In this document: positions 19,830 to 28,098 of the stretch, piece by piece
How the letters are laid out: each line of letters starts with the position of its first letter
Numbering within the stretch: position 1 is the first letter of the stretch
NCBI GenBank assembly: GCA_002928965.1
Contig: PERU01000001.1
Coordinates: 1-64,000 of the forward strand
Reading direction: 5' to 3'
Length of the DNA: 64,000 nucleotides
DNA from: Methylomonas sp.
Lineage (GTDB): Bacteria > Pseudomonadota > Gammaproteobacteria > Methylococcales > Methylomonadaceae
The notes under the pieces: model-generated
What the model was told of the DNA's origin: nothing
What the model saw: only the letters and a program-made list of their open reading frames with translations
The model's database searches: none
Position numbers and translations under genes: made by a program

Positions 19830-20096
19830 CTACAGAAAAATCACACCAAAACCTACCTCTGGTTCTATCCTAACCACTTTGGTTGGCCGGATCGGGGCGT
19901 CGTCGAACTCAGTGGTTTGCACCTCAACCACATCGTCAAGCTGCGGCATGTTTTCAGCTGGGCACAGTAAAAAAAGTCCGCTTTCCGAGAAATCACGCAT
20001 ATTGGCAAAAAACAAAACGGATTCATTGGGGTGAATTACCTTGATTTTGGCGCGATGTTTAAGTCTGGGATGCCGACGTTGGTCAGAATCGTTCAC
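19830..20096 (-). CDS. PilZ domain protein (c-di-GMP receptor candidate)
   Basis: An 88-residue protein made of a single PilZ domain. The N-terminal RRHPRLK fits the RxxxR c-di-GMP-binding motif, and DFSESGLFLL matches the second motif (D/NxSxxG). Both halves of the binding site are therefore present. A longer frame begins at 20153. I prefer the GTG at 20096 because AAGAGA lies five bases before it and the protein then begins VNDSDQRRHPR, close to the domain. It could link c-di-GMP, made for instance by the cyclase at 24315-25193, to motility or pili. The partner is unknown. Confidence 0.8.
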   Translation of the reverse strand: MNDSDQRRHPRLKHRAKIKVIHPNESVLFFANMRDFSESGLFLLCPAENMPQLDDVVEVQTTEFDDAPIRPTKVVRIEPEVGFGVIFL

Positions 20097-20402
20097 GTCA
20101 TTCTCTTGAGCTAAGATTAAAATTGAATTAGCCGCCGGATGGCAGGCTGCCATTAGTTTATGATTGTGTCAGTCTGGGTCGGCATGGGCAGGCATATCTT
20201 CGCGCAGCAAAACATTTGCATGTATAGTATGCAAAATACAGCCCATGTCAAACCATGCTGATCCAGTAAACTAGATTCTGTCGCAAAATCAATCCCATGC
20301 CTCAGAAAACTTGAGTTGCAACAGTTAATCAATTCTTAACAATGCGCTTGATAAAGTGGCTAACCCTTTACATTTTAATTCAGCATAACCGACCTTTTGT
20401 GA
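20097..20402. promoter_or_regulatory. Divergent intergenic region PilZ/mrcB with an inverted repeat
   Basis: About 300 bases without a gene separate the two divergent genes. An inverted repeat TTTGCAT-N7-ATGCAAA lies at 20215-20235 and could be an operator. I cannot assign -35/-10 boxes with confidence. Confidence 0.35.
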
Positions 20403-22736
20403 ATGCCAAGACGACCTAGACCCCGAACCAGTCTCTCAAGCTCTCGACGCAGAAAAAATAAAACCAAATCATCATGGCTATTAAAAGCATTGATACCGCT
20501 ATTGATAGTGGGTGGTTTTGTGTTCTCCTCATATGTTGGTTATCTGGACTACACCGTCCGCGAGCAATTTGAAGGTAAACGTTGGTCAATTCCCGCGCGC
20601 GTTTATGCCAGCCCGCTGGATTTGTATGCCGGGCTTGAATACAACAGCAAAAATCTGGAAGACCTGTTACTGCAATTGCACTATCGGCAAGATTATCAAT
20701 TAGCAGCAGAGGGGTCTTATTTCATCAAAGGCGGGCAGGTGAATGTGAAAACCCGTGCCTTTAACTTTGGCGATACCTTGCAAGAAAGTCGCAAAATCAA
20801 GATCAGCTTGGTTGGCGGCGCCATCACCAGTTTGACGGATGCCAGCACGGGTGCCGAATTACCCATCGTGCGCATGGATCCGGTTCAAATCGGCAGTTTT
20901 TATCCGACCCGTAAAGAAGATCGTATTTTGATTAAACTGGATGAAGCCCCGGAATCCTTGCTGCAAGGGCTGTTTTCCACCGAAGACCGGGATTTTTACA
21001 GCCATTTTGGTTTATCACCCAAAGGGATTGTCCGGGCGATGTGGGCTAACGTCAAAGCCGGTGGTATGGTGCAGGGTGGTAGTACCATTACTCAACAGTT
21101 GGTAAAAAACTTTTTTCTGACCTCCGAACGTAGTCTGACGCGTAAGGTCAATGAAGCTTTGATGTCATTGATTTTGGAATATCGCTACAGCAAGGACGAA
21201 ATTCTGGAAGCCTATCTGAACGAGATTTTCCTCGGTCAGGATGGTGGCAGCGCCGTGCATGGTTTTGGTTTGGCTAGTGAGTTTTATTTTGGTCAGTCTC
21301 TGAAAACCCTGAATCTATCGCAGGTGGCCACCTTGGTGGCTTTGGTACGCGGTCCGTCGTATTACGATCCGCGTCGAAATAAAGAACGTGCGCTGGAGCG
21401 GCGTAATCTGGTGCTGGACTCCATGCTGGCAGAAGGTTATGTGGATGCACAGCAGGTCAGTGATGCCAAAAAGCAGCCGTTGTCGGTAGCCTCCAATACC
21501 CATCGTTCGGCAAATCGTTATCCTGGATTTATCGATCTGGTCAAACGTCAACTCAAGCAAGAATACAAAGAAGAAGATTTAACCTCTGAAGGCTTGCGTA
21601 TCGTTACCACCTTGGACACACGGGTGCAGGATGCCTTGGAACAATCCATTGCCAGTAAACTGAAGCAACTGGAAAAAAGCCCCAAAAGCAATGATTTGGA
21701 AACCGCCTCTGTGGTTACTCGACGTGATAGCGGCGAAATCGTGGCTTTGGCCGGCGCCAGGAATGCCAGCGATATGGGTTTCAATCGGGCGCTGGATGCG
21801 GTGCGATCCATAGGCTCCTTGATCAAACCTGTGGTGTATCTGACGGCGCTGGAATATCCCGATCGCTATACCATCGTCACGCCGGTCAGCGATACCCGTC
21901 TGGAAATTCCGGCAGAAAAGGGCAAAACCTGGTCGCCGGATAACTACGACAATCGAGAACATGGCGTGGTGCCTTTGCATACCGCCTTGACCAACTCCTA
22001 TAACATGGCCACGGTCAGAATCGGTATGGACGTAGGCTTGGCCAGAATTGCCAAAAACCTGAAAAACATGGGTGTCAGCCGGCAAGTGGATTTATATCCA
22101 TCGTTATTGCTGGGTGCAGCCCAGATGACGCCGCTGGAAGTTACACAAATTTATCAAACCCTGGCGGGAGATGGCTTTGCGACACCGTTGCGTTCGATTC
22201 GCGCTGTCAACGCTGCCGATGGTAAAGCCCTGCAAAGTTATCCGTTTACCGTGCGTCAGGTAGTTGACCCGGCAGCAACCTATATCACCAATACCATTTT
22301 GCAGGATGTGATGCGGATTGGTACAGGACGCTCGGCCTACAACCAAATTTCGGGCGACATGAATCTGGTCGGCAAAACGGGTACCACCAATGAAATGCGT
22401 GACAGCTGGTTTGCCGGCTTCAGCGGCGATTATCTGTCGGTGGTCTGGGTGGGCCGCGATGATAATAAATCCACCGGTTTGACCGGTGCCACTGGCGCGC
22501 TGCAAATTTGGACGGATCTGATGCGACAGGTCGCCAAGCAACCCGTCAATCTGGTGGCGCCGGATAATGTGCAGATGAAATGGGTCAATACCGAAACGGG
22601 TGGTTTGACCGATGAAAGCTGTCCTGGCGCTAAAGCATATCCTTTTGTGGACGGCTCAGGTCCCAGTGAATTTTCAACGTGTGGTTCGGCGATAGAAGGC
22701 GGCGAATCGTGGCTTAATCAACTTAATCCTTTTTAA
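20403..22736 (+). CDS. mrcB: Penicillin-binding protein 1b (bifunctional peptidoglycan synthase)
   Basis: A 777-residue class A PBP that polymerises and cross-links peptidoglycan at the inner membrane. Order: basic cytoplasmic tail (1-24), one membrane helix (about 25-47), UB2H domain (about 60-150), then GT51 glycosyltransferase with catalytic Glu194 in STEDRDFYSHFG and QGGSTITQQLVKN. The transpeptidase has S472-x-x-K475 (GSLIKP), the SxN motif at 532-534 and KTGTT at 658-662. The UB2H region is the docking site for the activator LpoB in enterobacteria. No lpoB is visible here. lolA follows after two bases, which suggests cotranscription. Confidence 0.95.
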   Translation: MPRRPRPRTSLSSSRRRKNKTKSSWLLKALIPLLIVGGFVFSSYVGYLDYTVREQFEGKRWSIPARVYASPLDLYAGLEYNSKNLEDLLLQLHYRQDYQLAAEGSYFIKGGQVNVKTRAFNFGDTLQESRKIKISLVGGAITSLTDASTGAELPIVRMDPVQIGSFYPTRKEDRILIKLDEAPESLLQGLFSTEDRDFYSHFGLSPKGIVRAMWANVKAGGMVQGGSTITQQLVKNFFLTSERSLTRKVNEALMSLILEYRYSKDEILEAYLNEIFLGQDGGSAVHGFGLASEFYFGQSLKTLNLSQVATLVALVRGPSYYDPRRNKERALERRNLVLDSMLAEGYVDAQQVSDAKKQPLSVASNTHRSANRYPGFIDLVKRQLKQEYKEEDLTSEGLRIVTTLDTRVQDALEQSIASKLKQLEKSPKSNDLETASVVTRRDSGEIVALAGARNASDMGFNRALDAVRSIGSLIKPVVYLTALEYPDRYTIVTPVSDTRLEIPAEKGKTWSPDNYDNREHGVVPLHTALTNSYNMATVRIGMDVGLARIAKNLKNMGVSRQVDLYPSLLLGAAQMTPLEVTQIYQTLAGDGFATPLRSIRAVNAADGKALQSYPFTVRQVVDPAATYITNTILQDVMRIGTGRSAYNQISGDMNLVGKTGTTNEMRDSWFAGFSGDYLSVVWVGRDDNKSTGLTGATGALQIWTDLMRQVAKQPVNLVAPDNVQMKWVNTETGGLTDESCPGAKAYPFVDGSGPSEFSTCGSAIEGGESWLNQLNPF

Positions 22737-22738
22737 AC

Positions 22739-23362
22739 ATGATCAACAACATTGTAAGTGCACTGATTTTAAGCATTGGGTTGCAAGGTTTTGCGCTAGC
22801 CGAAGATGCGCCCATCAATCAGCTAAAGGCCTTTTTAAAGGCCAGTTCATCGCTATCCGCTGAATTCAAACAAGTCAGTTTCAATAAAGCCGGGCAGGCT
22901 GCACAGAGCAGCTTCGGGCAGTTTTATTTGAGTCGCCCCGGCAAATTTCGCTGGAATTATCAGAAACCCTTTGCCCAGGAAATCGTCTCTAACTCCGGCA
23001 AAGTCTGGTTTTACGATGCTGATCTTGAACAAGTTACCGTCAAGCAACTGGACGATTCGCTTGGCTCCACACCGGCATTATTGCTGACCGGACAAGTGGA
23101 TATTGATGAAAAATTTATACTGCAAGAGCAGGGCAGTGAGGACGATTTAAAATGGATCAAACTGTCGCCCAAAAACGAAGAAAGCGGCTTTAAATACATT
23201 TTGATCGGTTTGAACAACGGCCAACTGGGCGGCATGGAACTGAGCGATAATTTTGGCCAATTAACAAGGATTTACTTTTCCAATATCAAGCTAAACCCGG
23301 CTTTAAACGAGAGTCTGTTTGAATTCAAGCCGCCTAAGAATGTGGATGTGTTTGAGAATTAA
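22739..23362 (+). CDS. lolA: Outer-membrane lipoprotein carrier protein
   Basis: A 207-residue periplasmic chaperone that receives lipoproteins from LolCDE and hands them to LolB. It has a signal peptide (about residues 1-21, ending GFALA). The LolA half-barrel follows, with FKQVSFNKAGQAAQSSFGQF, SRPGKFRWNYQKPFAQEIVS and GKVWFYDADLEQVTVKQLD, all typical of the family. Length is normal. It starts two bases after the mrcB stop, an unusual partner for lolA (often beside ftsK or rarA). Envelope synthesis is the shared theme. Confidence 0.95.
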   Translation: MINNIVSALILSIGLQGFALAEDAPINQLKAFLKASSSLSAEFKQVSFNKAGQAAQSSFGQFYLSRPGKFRWNYQKPFAQEIVSNSGKVWFYDADLEQVTVKQLDDSLGSTPALLLTGQVDIDEKFILQEQGSEDDLKWIKLSPKNEESGFKYILIGLNNGQLGGMELSDNFGQLTRIYFSNIKLNPALNESLFEFKPPKNVDVFEN

Positions 23363-23449
23363 GCTACACTTTCAGCTCAGTAATCTGAGCCTTCTCACTG
23401 GAGGGGGATAAAAGCGCCCTCTCCTGGAGGCTGTCGTTAAAGTCAAAAT

Positions 23450-23521
23450 GTAGGTTGGGTTAGTGTAACGTAACCCAACAAAATCAAAATTTTGGGCTTC
23501 ATTTTATTCAGCCCAACCTAC
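23450..23521. repeat. 72-bp element with 10-bp inverted ends
   Basis: GTAGGTTGGG at the left is mirrored by CCCAACCTAC at the right. A second inverted pair, GTTGGGTTA/TAACCCAAC, lies inside (23454-23479). It lies in the lolA/DUF1353 gap. A C/G-rich inverted stretch (about 23522-23581, CCCTCTCC with GGAGAGGGCGGGGTGAGGGG) follows directly. Both look like dispersed extragenic repeats; relatives of the second type recur near 24143-24176 and 44970-45052. Confidence 0.55.
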
Positions 23522-23615
23522 CTTTTAGGCCCCTCTCCTGCGGACTCTAAAGGACATAAAGGAGAGGGCGGGGTGAGGGGGGGAAAAAATGAAGTTTTTC
23601 TTTTGAAAAATCCGC

Positions 23616-24041
23616 TCAGCATTGCTTTGGTGCCCAGATTAGCGGATGGTCTAGTGATGGACTGGCAGAGGGTTTCCCGAAACGTTTGACAGCCTCATAC
23701 ACCCACCAAGCCCGCAACTGAGTCATGCCGTCTTCCAGGCAAAGTGTCTGCAATAACCGATCAGCCGGATCGCGATGAGTCGTTAAATCCAGATGGCCTT
23801 CGCGCATTAATTGATACAACGCATCGTGCACCAAAGAACCTCGCATAAAGTTTTTGGTATCAATGGTTGGACCGGACGGCCCATCCCAGGCATAACCTGC
23901 ACGAATCCATAACTCACCGCTGGCATCCAGCTTGATGAACTGGGTATCGATCGAAGCACTTGGTAAGATGCCGGAATTAGGCAACGTGTAATCCTGCTTT
24001 AGCTGATATTTGTAACCGTCTCTATAGGCAATACAAGGCAT
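23616..24041 (-). CDS. DUF1353 domain protein (phage-type)
   Basis: A 141-residue protein of the DUF1353 family, often found in tailed-phage and prophage genomes. It has the family features GYAWDGPSGPTIDTKNFMRG and the conserved HDALYQLMREG, then a basic helical end around RAWWVYEAVKRFG. No signal peptide or membrane segment is seen. No phage genes surround it; both flanks are extragenic repeats. A relic of an integrated element, or a domesticated gene, is plausible. Biochemical function is unknown. Confidence 0.8.
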   Translation of the reverse strand: MPCIAYRDGYKYQLKQDYTLPNSGILPSASIDTQFIKLDASGELWIRAGYAWDGPSGPTIDTKNFMRGSLVHDALYQLMREGHLDLTTHRDPADRLLQTLCLEDGMTQLRAWWVYEAVKRFGKPSASPSLDHPLIWAPKQC

Positions 24042-24314
24042 GGGTCATCTCCTGAGTTTTAGCTAAAAAAATGCATTTAACCATTCAGCATTGATGAATT
24101 ATCCTGGGATGAGTGAGGAGCTATGCTATTTGTCATTTTTGACGCCCCTCACCCTACTTTCCCGCGGGAGAGGGGAAGTGGTGCTTCGCGCTGAATAGAT
24201 GCAAAGGCATTTAACCACGAAGCTCGCCAAAACCATGAAGAAAAATCAATGACCTGATCGAAATGTTTTTCGCTCTGCCGTGCATATAGAATCGACACTT
24301 TGAGCCTTTTAAAA
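24042..24314. other. Gap with C/G-rich inverted repeat
   Basis: Between the DUF1353 gene and the diguanylate cyclase I see no gene. The stretch GCCCCTCACCCTACTTTCCC and GCGGGAGAGGGG (about 24143-24176) is a relative of the C/G-rich repeats near 23522 and 44970. The short frame 24149-24403 runs into the cyclase in another frame and is a shadow. Confidence 0.5.
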
Positions 24315-25193
24315 TTAGCACACTCTATTTCTGCCTGACTGTTTGGCTTGATACATGGCAGTGTCCGCACGCTTGACGAACTTTTCCATGTCGTCTTGTT
24401 CATTCAAGCAACTGACGCCCAGACTGGCAGTAATATTCAACACATCCATGCCGTAGGCCAAGGTGTGAGACTCAATGCCATGACGTACTCGTTCAGCAAT
24501 GGTTCTGGCGCCGTCCAGGTCGGTATCGGTCAACACGATCACAAACTCTTCTCCGCCATAGCGAAACACAATATCCGTGGCTCTCAGGCTGTCTTTTATC
24601 CAATTGGCGACCGAAGCCAGAGCTAAGTCGCCGCAATCATGACCATGTACATCATTGATGAATTTGAAGTGGTCTATGTCGACAAAGATGAGTGACAGGT
24701 TTTGCTGGCAACGATTTGCGCGTTTCATTTCGCGCATCAGGGTATCGTTGAAGGCTGCCCGGTTATAAGTTTTGGTTAAGGGATCACTGTAAGCCATTTG
24801 CAGGGCTTGATGAAGCAGAGTGGCATTTCTGAGCGGGTAGATCAGGCAGCACAACAGGCTTTCAAGCATACGCAATTCGTCTTTTGTGAAGCGTTGGCTG
24901 CGGGTCAGTTTTAACTCGCCCAGTTGTTGATCTTCAACCTTTAAGGCGTAACTGCAGGAGTGACGGCCAATGATGCCGCGAGCATAGGTCAAATTAAATT
25001 CATCATTGACGTATTCGGCACTGTTATGCGGAATGGTGGACTGAATCTTATTGCAAAAAATGCTGATCAGCTCGTTGAACTCAAGTGAGGTTTGCAGAGC
25101 GCTACTGATGTCGTAGTGATGAAGATTGACCGCTGTCGAAGCTTGAAAACTTTTATTACTGACAACGGCGAGTTCGGCTGCTTTTTCTTTCAT
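24315..25193 (-). CDS. Diguanylate cyclase (GGDEF) with N-terminal GAF-like region
   Basis: A 292-residue enzyme predicted to make c-di-GMP from two GTP. The N-terminal half (about 1-130) looks like a GAF-type sensor and has no membrane segment. The C-terminal GGDEF domain has DPLTKTYNRAAF at its start, FVDIDHFKFINDVHGHDCGD, and the active-site signature RYGGEEF. RATD lies five residues before GGEEF. This is the RxxD inhibitory site, so feedback by its product is likely. ATG 25193 follows AGGAAGTGTC. It may feed PilZ and FleQ-type receptors encoded in this window. The signal it senses is unknown. Confidence 0.93.
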   Translation of the reverse strand: MKEKAAELAVVSNKSFQASTAVNLHHYDISSALQTSLEFNELISIFCNKIQSTIPHNSAEYVNDEFNLTYARGIIGRHSCSYALKVEDQQLGELKLTRSQRFTKDELRMLESLLCCLIYPLRNATLLHQALQMAYSDPLTKTYNRAAFNDTLMREMKRANRCQQNLSLIFVDIDHFKFINDVHGHDCGDLALASVANWIKDSLRATDIVFRYGGEEFVIVLTDTDLDGARTIAERVRHGIESHTLAYGMDVLNITASLGVSCLNEQDDMEKFVKRADTAMYQAKQSGRNRVC

Positions 25194-25293
25194 GACACTT
25201 CCTCAGGTCTTGAATTCACGGTTTAACGTGATACAAGCTATAGCTGTGCCAATTTAATTTTATTCAATACTTTCAGTTGGTTGTAGCATTGTG

Positions 25294-25323
25294 AAAAAAC
25301 AGGTGGCAAAAAATTGCCACCTG
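25294..25323 (-). terminator. Terminator of the ubiG-gph-yciK-sufT operon
   Basis: On the minus strand CAGGTGGCAA pairs with TTGCCACCTG through a TTTT loop and is followed by six T. It starts four bases after the sufT stop. Confidence 0.9.
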
Positions 25324-25326
25324 GAT

Positions 25327-25875
25327 TTAAAACAAGCCCAATTGTACCTGCGCAACTTCTGACATCATTTCCCGTGACCAGGGCGGGTCCAGCACGACTT
25401 CAACGTTGACGGTATTAACCCCAGGCAAGCCGCGAACGCATTTTTCCACATCACTTTGAATTACCGGACCCATGCCGCAGCCTGGAGCCGTCAAGGTCAT
25501 TTTGATATGCACATCATTGCCGCCTGCACCATTACTGGTTACATCGCAGTTATAGACAAGCCCCAAATCAACGATGTTGACAGGGATTTCCGGGTCGTAA
25601 ACCGTCTTCATCACTTCCCAGCAATTCTGCTCCACCGCTTTGGTGTCGGTTTCTGAGATCAAAGTATGCAATTCGTGAGCTTCTTTGCCTAATGCATCGG
25701 CATCTATGCCGGCAATCCGAACCATGTGGCCGTAATCGGTGATGACCGTGTAATTACTGCCCAGTGCCTGATGAATCGTCACATCCTGGCCTTTGTTCAA
25801 AGTGCCATGATGACCATCGGGAATAGTGACAATATTAACGTCGCGGGTTAGGGTAACAACTTCTCTTTCTGCCAT
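25327..25875 (-). CDS. sufT: Putative Fe-S cluster assembly protein SufT
   Basis: A 182-residue protein with an N-terminal part of about 75 residues (KGQDVTIHQALGSNYTVITD). A MIP18/DUF59 domain follows, with DPEIPVNIVDLGLVYNC and TLTAPGCGMGPVIQSDVE, including the conserved cysteine of this fold. SufT-type proteins help mature Fe-S proteins. Here it is last in a four-gene operon, five bases after the SDR gene and directly before a strong terminator. No other suf gene is in the window. Client proteins could include the Fe-S oxidoreductase or BioB, but that is only suggestion. Confidence 0.88.
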   Translation of the reverse strand: MAEREVVTLTRDVNIVTIPDGHHGTLNKGQDVTIHQALGSNYTVITDYGHMVRIAGIDADALGKEAHELHTLISETDTKAVEQNCWEVMKTVYDPEIPVNIVDLGLVYNCDVTSNGAGGNDVHIKMTLTAPGCGMGPVIQSDVEKCVRGLPGVNTVNVEVVLDPPWSREMMSEVAQVQLGLF

Positions 25876-25880
25876 AGTGT

Positions 25881-26609
25881 TTAGATTGTGAAAGTCTGAG
25901 CGTCAATAATTTGACCAGTCATACCAATGCTGGCCGTGTCGAATAAATAACAGTAAAACTTATTCAAGCTTTCCATAGCGGGTAATTTTGTTTTGTCTTC
26001 AGCAGGGTAGGCTTTTTTGCGCATCGGCGAGTCCACTGGGCCGGGCAGCAGGGTATTCACGCGAATTTTTTGGCCAGCTTCCAGTTCCTCAGCCAGTATT
26101 TTGGCAAACCCTTCCAAAGCGATTTTAGAAACGCCGAATGCGCCGCTGTAGGCGCGCGCCTGACGATCCAATGCGTCTGAGGTAAACACAATCGAGGCAT
26201 GCTGGCTTTTTTGCATCACCGGCAAAAGCACCCGTGTCAGCAGAAACGCAGCATTCAGGTTGACATTCAGGGTATGCCCCCAGTCCTGGGTTTTGTGAAT
26301 GGCTATGGGCGTATAGGCACTGAATTCTACAGCGGAATGCAGCAATCCATGCAAGCTGCCATATCGCTGTTCGATGGCATCTGCCATCTCTTGGTAGTGG
26401 ACTTCCGAGGCGCCTGCCAAATCGAAGGGGTACATGATGGGTTCAATGCCACCAGCAGACACAATGGCATCGTAGACTTTTTCCAGCTTGGGGATGCTTT
26501 TATCAAGCAGGATGACTTGCGCGCCTTGTCTGGCCAGGGCCAAAGCAGCTGTAGAGCCCAAGCCGCCGCCTGCACCGGTGATGAGAATAACCTGATCGGT
26601 TAATGACAT
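25881..26609 (-). CDS. YciK-like short-chain dehydrogenase with altered active site
   Basis: A 242-residue Rossmann protein of the YciK-like SDR group. The nucleotide-binding motif TGAGGGLG (11-18) and the catalytic Lys162 are intact. The catalytic Tyr of YxxxK is Phe158 (AFGVSK), the catalytic Ser position is Asp145 (FTSDALDRQ), and the NNAG motif reads HSAV (91-94). The codons were checked in the DNA (TTC GGC GTT TCT AAA). It may bind a dinucleotide without normal oxidoreductase activity. The start is ATG 26609, overlapping gph by 10 bases; an ATG at 26627 is the alternative. The operon is ubiG-gph-yciK-sufT. The gene symbol is left empty because function may differ. Confidence 0.87.
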   Translation of the reverse strand: MSLTDQVILITGAGGGLGSTAALALARQGAQVILLDKSIPKLEKVYDAIVSAGGIEPIMYPFDLAGASEVHYQEMADAIEQRYGSLHGLLHSAVEFSAYTPIAIHKTQDWGHTLNVNLNAAFLLTRVLLPVMQKSQHASIVFTSDALDRQARAYSGAFGVSKIALEGFAKILAEELEAGQKIRVNTLLPGPVDSPMRKKAYPAEDKTKLPAMESLNKFYCYLFDTASIGMTGQIIDAQTFTI

Positions 26610-27274
26610 AGGTTTGCCTGTATCCATGTTTGTAACTGAGAAGGGTGCTCGATCAAACCATCCGCTCCCCAGCTTTCAGGTTGATCGCCAGCATTTATAT
26701 AGCCATAAATGGCGGCGAGGGTTTTCATGTGGGCGCTTTTGCCGGCGGCGATATCATGACTGGCGTCACCAATATAAACGCAGTTTTCTGGTTTGACATC
26801 GGCTAGCTTGCATGCCGCGAGCATGGGTTCAGGGTGCGGTTTGCTGTTGGCGGTGGTATCGCCACTGATGATGCAGGCCGCCCGACCCGTCAGATTGAAT
26901 GCGTCCATCAATGGTTGGGTAAAGCGCTGCCGTTTGTTGGTCACCACACCCCATTTCAAACCCAGCGATTCAATGCTTTCCAACGTTTCGACAATACCCT
27001 GAAAAAACCGGCTATGTTCGGCAATATTGTTTTGGTAGCAATCCAGCATGTAGCTCAATAATTGTTCTTGATCAACCGCTGCTAAAGTCCGGGTGGCCTG
27101 TTTGATCATAGCTAACGCGCCCATAGAAATGCAGGGTTTAACGGCTGCATCAGCGACTACCGGTAATTGATGTGCTGTTAAGGCTTGATTTAAGCAAGCA
27201 ATCAGATCGGGTGCCGTGTCAATCAGTGTGCCATCCAGGTCAAATAACACGCAGTCCAGTTTAAAGCTATTCAT
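26600..27274 (-). CDS. gph: Phosphoglycolate phosphatase-type HAD hydrolase
   Basis: A 224-residue HAD-superfamily phosphatase. Motif I is DLDGTLIDTAPDL with the two catalytic Asp. Motif II lies near VVTNKRQ and motif III/IV is CVYIGDASHDIAAGKSA, with a helical cap between. It is most like Gph, which removes phosphate from 2-phosphoglycolate made during DNA repair or by oxygenase reactions. MupP (N-acetylmuramate-6-phosphate phosphatase), found next to ubiG in pseudomonads, is a real alternative that sequence inspection cannot exclude. It starts three bases after the ubiG stop, so the two are clearly cotranscribed. Confidence 0.88.
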   Translation of the reverse strand: MNSFKLDCVLFDLDGTLIDTAPDLIACLNQALTAHQLPVVADAAVKPCISMGALAMIKQATRTLAAVDQEQLLSYMLDCYQNNIAEHSRFFQGIVETLESIESLGLKWGVVTNKRQRFTQPLMDAFNLTGRAACIISGDTTANSKPHPEPMLAACKLADVKPENCVYIGDASHDIAAGKSAHMKTLAAIYGYINAGDQPESWGADGLIEHPSQLQTWIQANLCH

Positions 27275-27277
27275 GGC

Positions 27278-27985
27278 TTATTCAGGTCGCTTGAATGCAG
27301 CAATGTAATTGACGTCAATGTCGTTACCCAAGCTGAAGCGCTTGCTGAACGGGCTGTATTCAATACCGGTCATGGCTTGTAATTCCAGCCCTGCATTTCG
27401 TGCCGACTGGCTCAGCTCAGACGGTTTGATAAAGGTTTTGTATTCATGTGTGCCTTTGGGAACCATTTTCAGTAAGTGCTCGGCAGCAACAATGGCCAGC
27501 AAGTAAGCTTTTGGCACCCGATTTAAAGTGGAAAAGAACACCATGCCACCTGGTTTCACTAGCGTAGCGCAGGCGCGAATGATGGAGGCAGGATCGGGCA
27601 CATGTTCCAGCATTTCCATACAGGTCACGTGATCGAAACCGGCGGGCTGTTGTTCTGCCAAGGATTCGGCGCTGATTTTTTGATAGTTAGCGCCAACACC
27701 GGTTTCCAGGCCGTGTAGATCAGCAATATCGATCAGCTCTTCACTAAGATCAATTCCCAACGCATCCGCACCGCATTGGGCAAGTCCTTCAGTCAAGATG
27801 CCGCCGCCGCAACCAATATCCACCACACGCTTGCCTTGCAATTCGGCATATTGTTGAATGAAATGCACACGTAATGGATTCACGTCGTGCAATGTTTTAA
27901 ATTCACCATTAGGATCCCACCAGCGTTCAGCCTGTGAACCAAATTTATGAATTTCGTGCAAATGTACGTTGTCAGCCACTGTCAT
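27278..27985 (-). CDS. ubiG: Ubiquinone biosynthesis O-methyltransferase
   Basis: A 235-residue SAM-dependent methyltransferase that performs both O-methylations in ubiquinone synthesis. The SAM motif is VVDIGCGGGILTEGLA. Family stretches AERWWDPNGEFKTLHDVNPLR and HVTCMEMLEHVPDP are clear, and the C-terminus contains the membrane-association region. The ATG at 27985 gives MTVADNVHLHEIHKFGSQ. An upstream TTG at 28003 would add six residues and is less likely. It leads the ubiG-gph-yciK-sufT operon. Ubiquinone links to the respiratory genes at the end of the window. Confidence 0.95.
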   Translation of the reverse strand: MTVADNVHLHEIHKFGSQAERWWDPNGEFKTLHDVNPLRVHFIQQYAELQGKRVVDIGCGGGILTEGLAQCGADALGIDLSEELIDIADLHGLETGVGANYQKISAESLAEQQPAGFDHVTCMEMLEHVPDPASIIRACATLVKPGGMVFFSTLNRVPKAYLLAIVAAEHLLKMVPKGTHEYKTFIKPSELSQSARNAGLELQAMTGIEYSPFSKRFSLGNDIDVNYIAAFKRPE

Positions 27986-28098
27986 GATCTGCGAGTGTTC
28001 CAAAAACTATAGTTTACTGTATTACTGGGTTATTCGTCATGTCTGAACGTGTAAAGTATTAAAGGTGGGGTGCTGATAGATTGCATATGGGGGGACGG

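Noticed and set aside
24149..24403. 84-codon frame on the minus strand before the diguanylate cyclase
   Set aside because: It overlaps the end of the cyclase in another frame and runs through a C/G-rich extragenic repeat.
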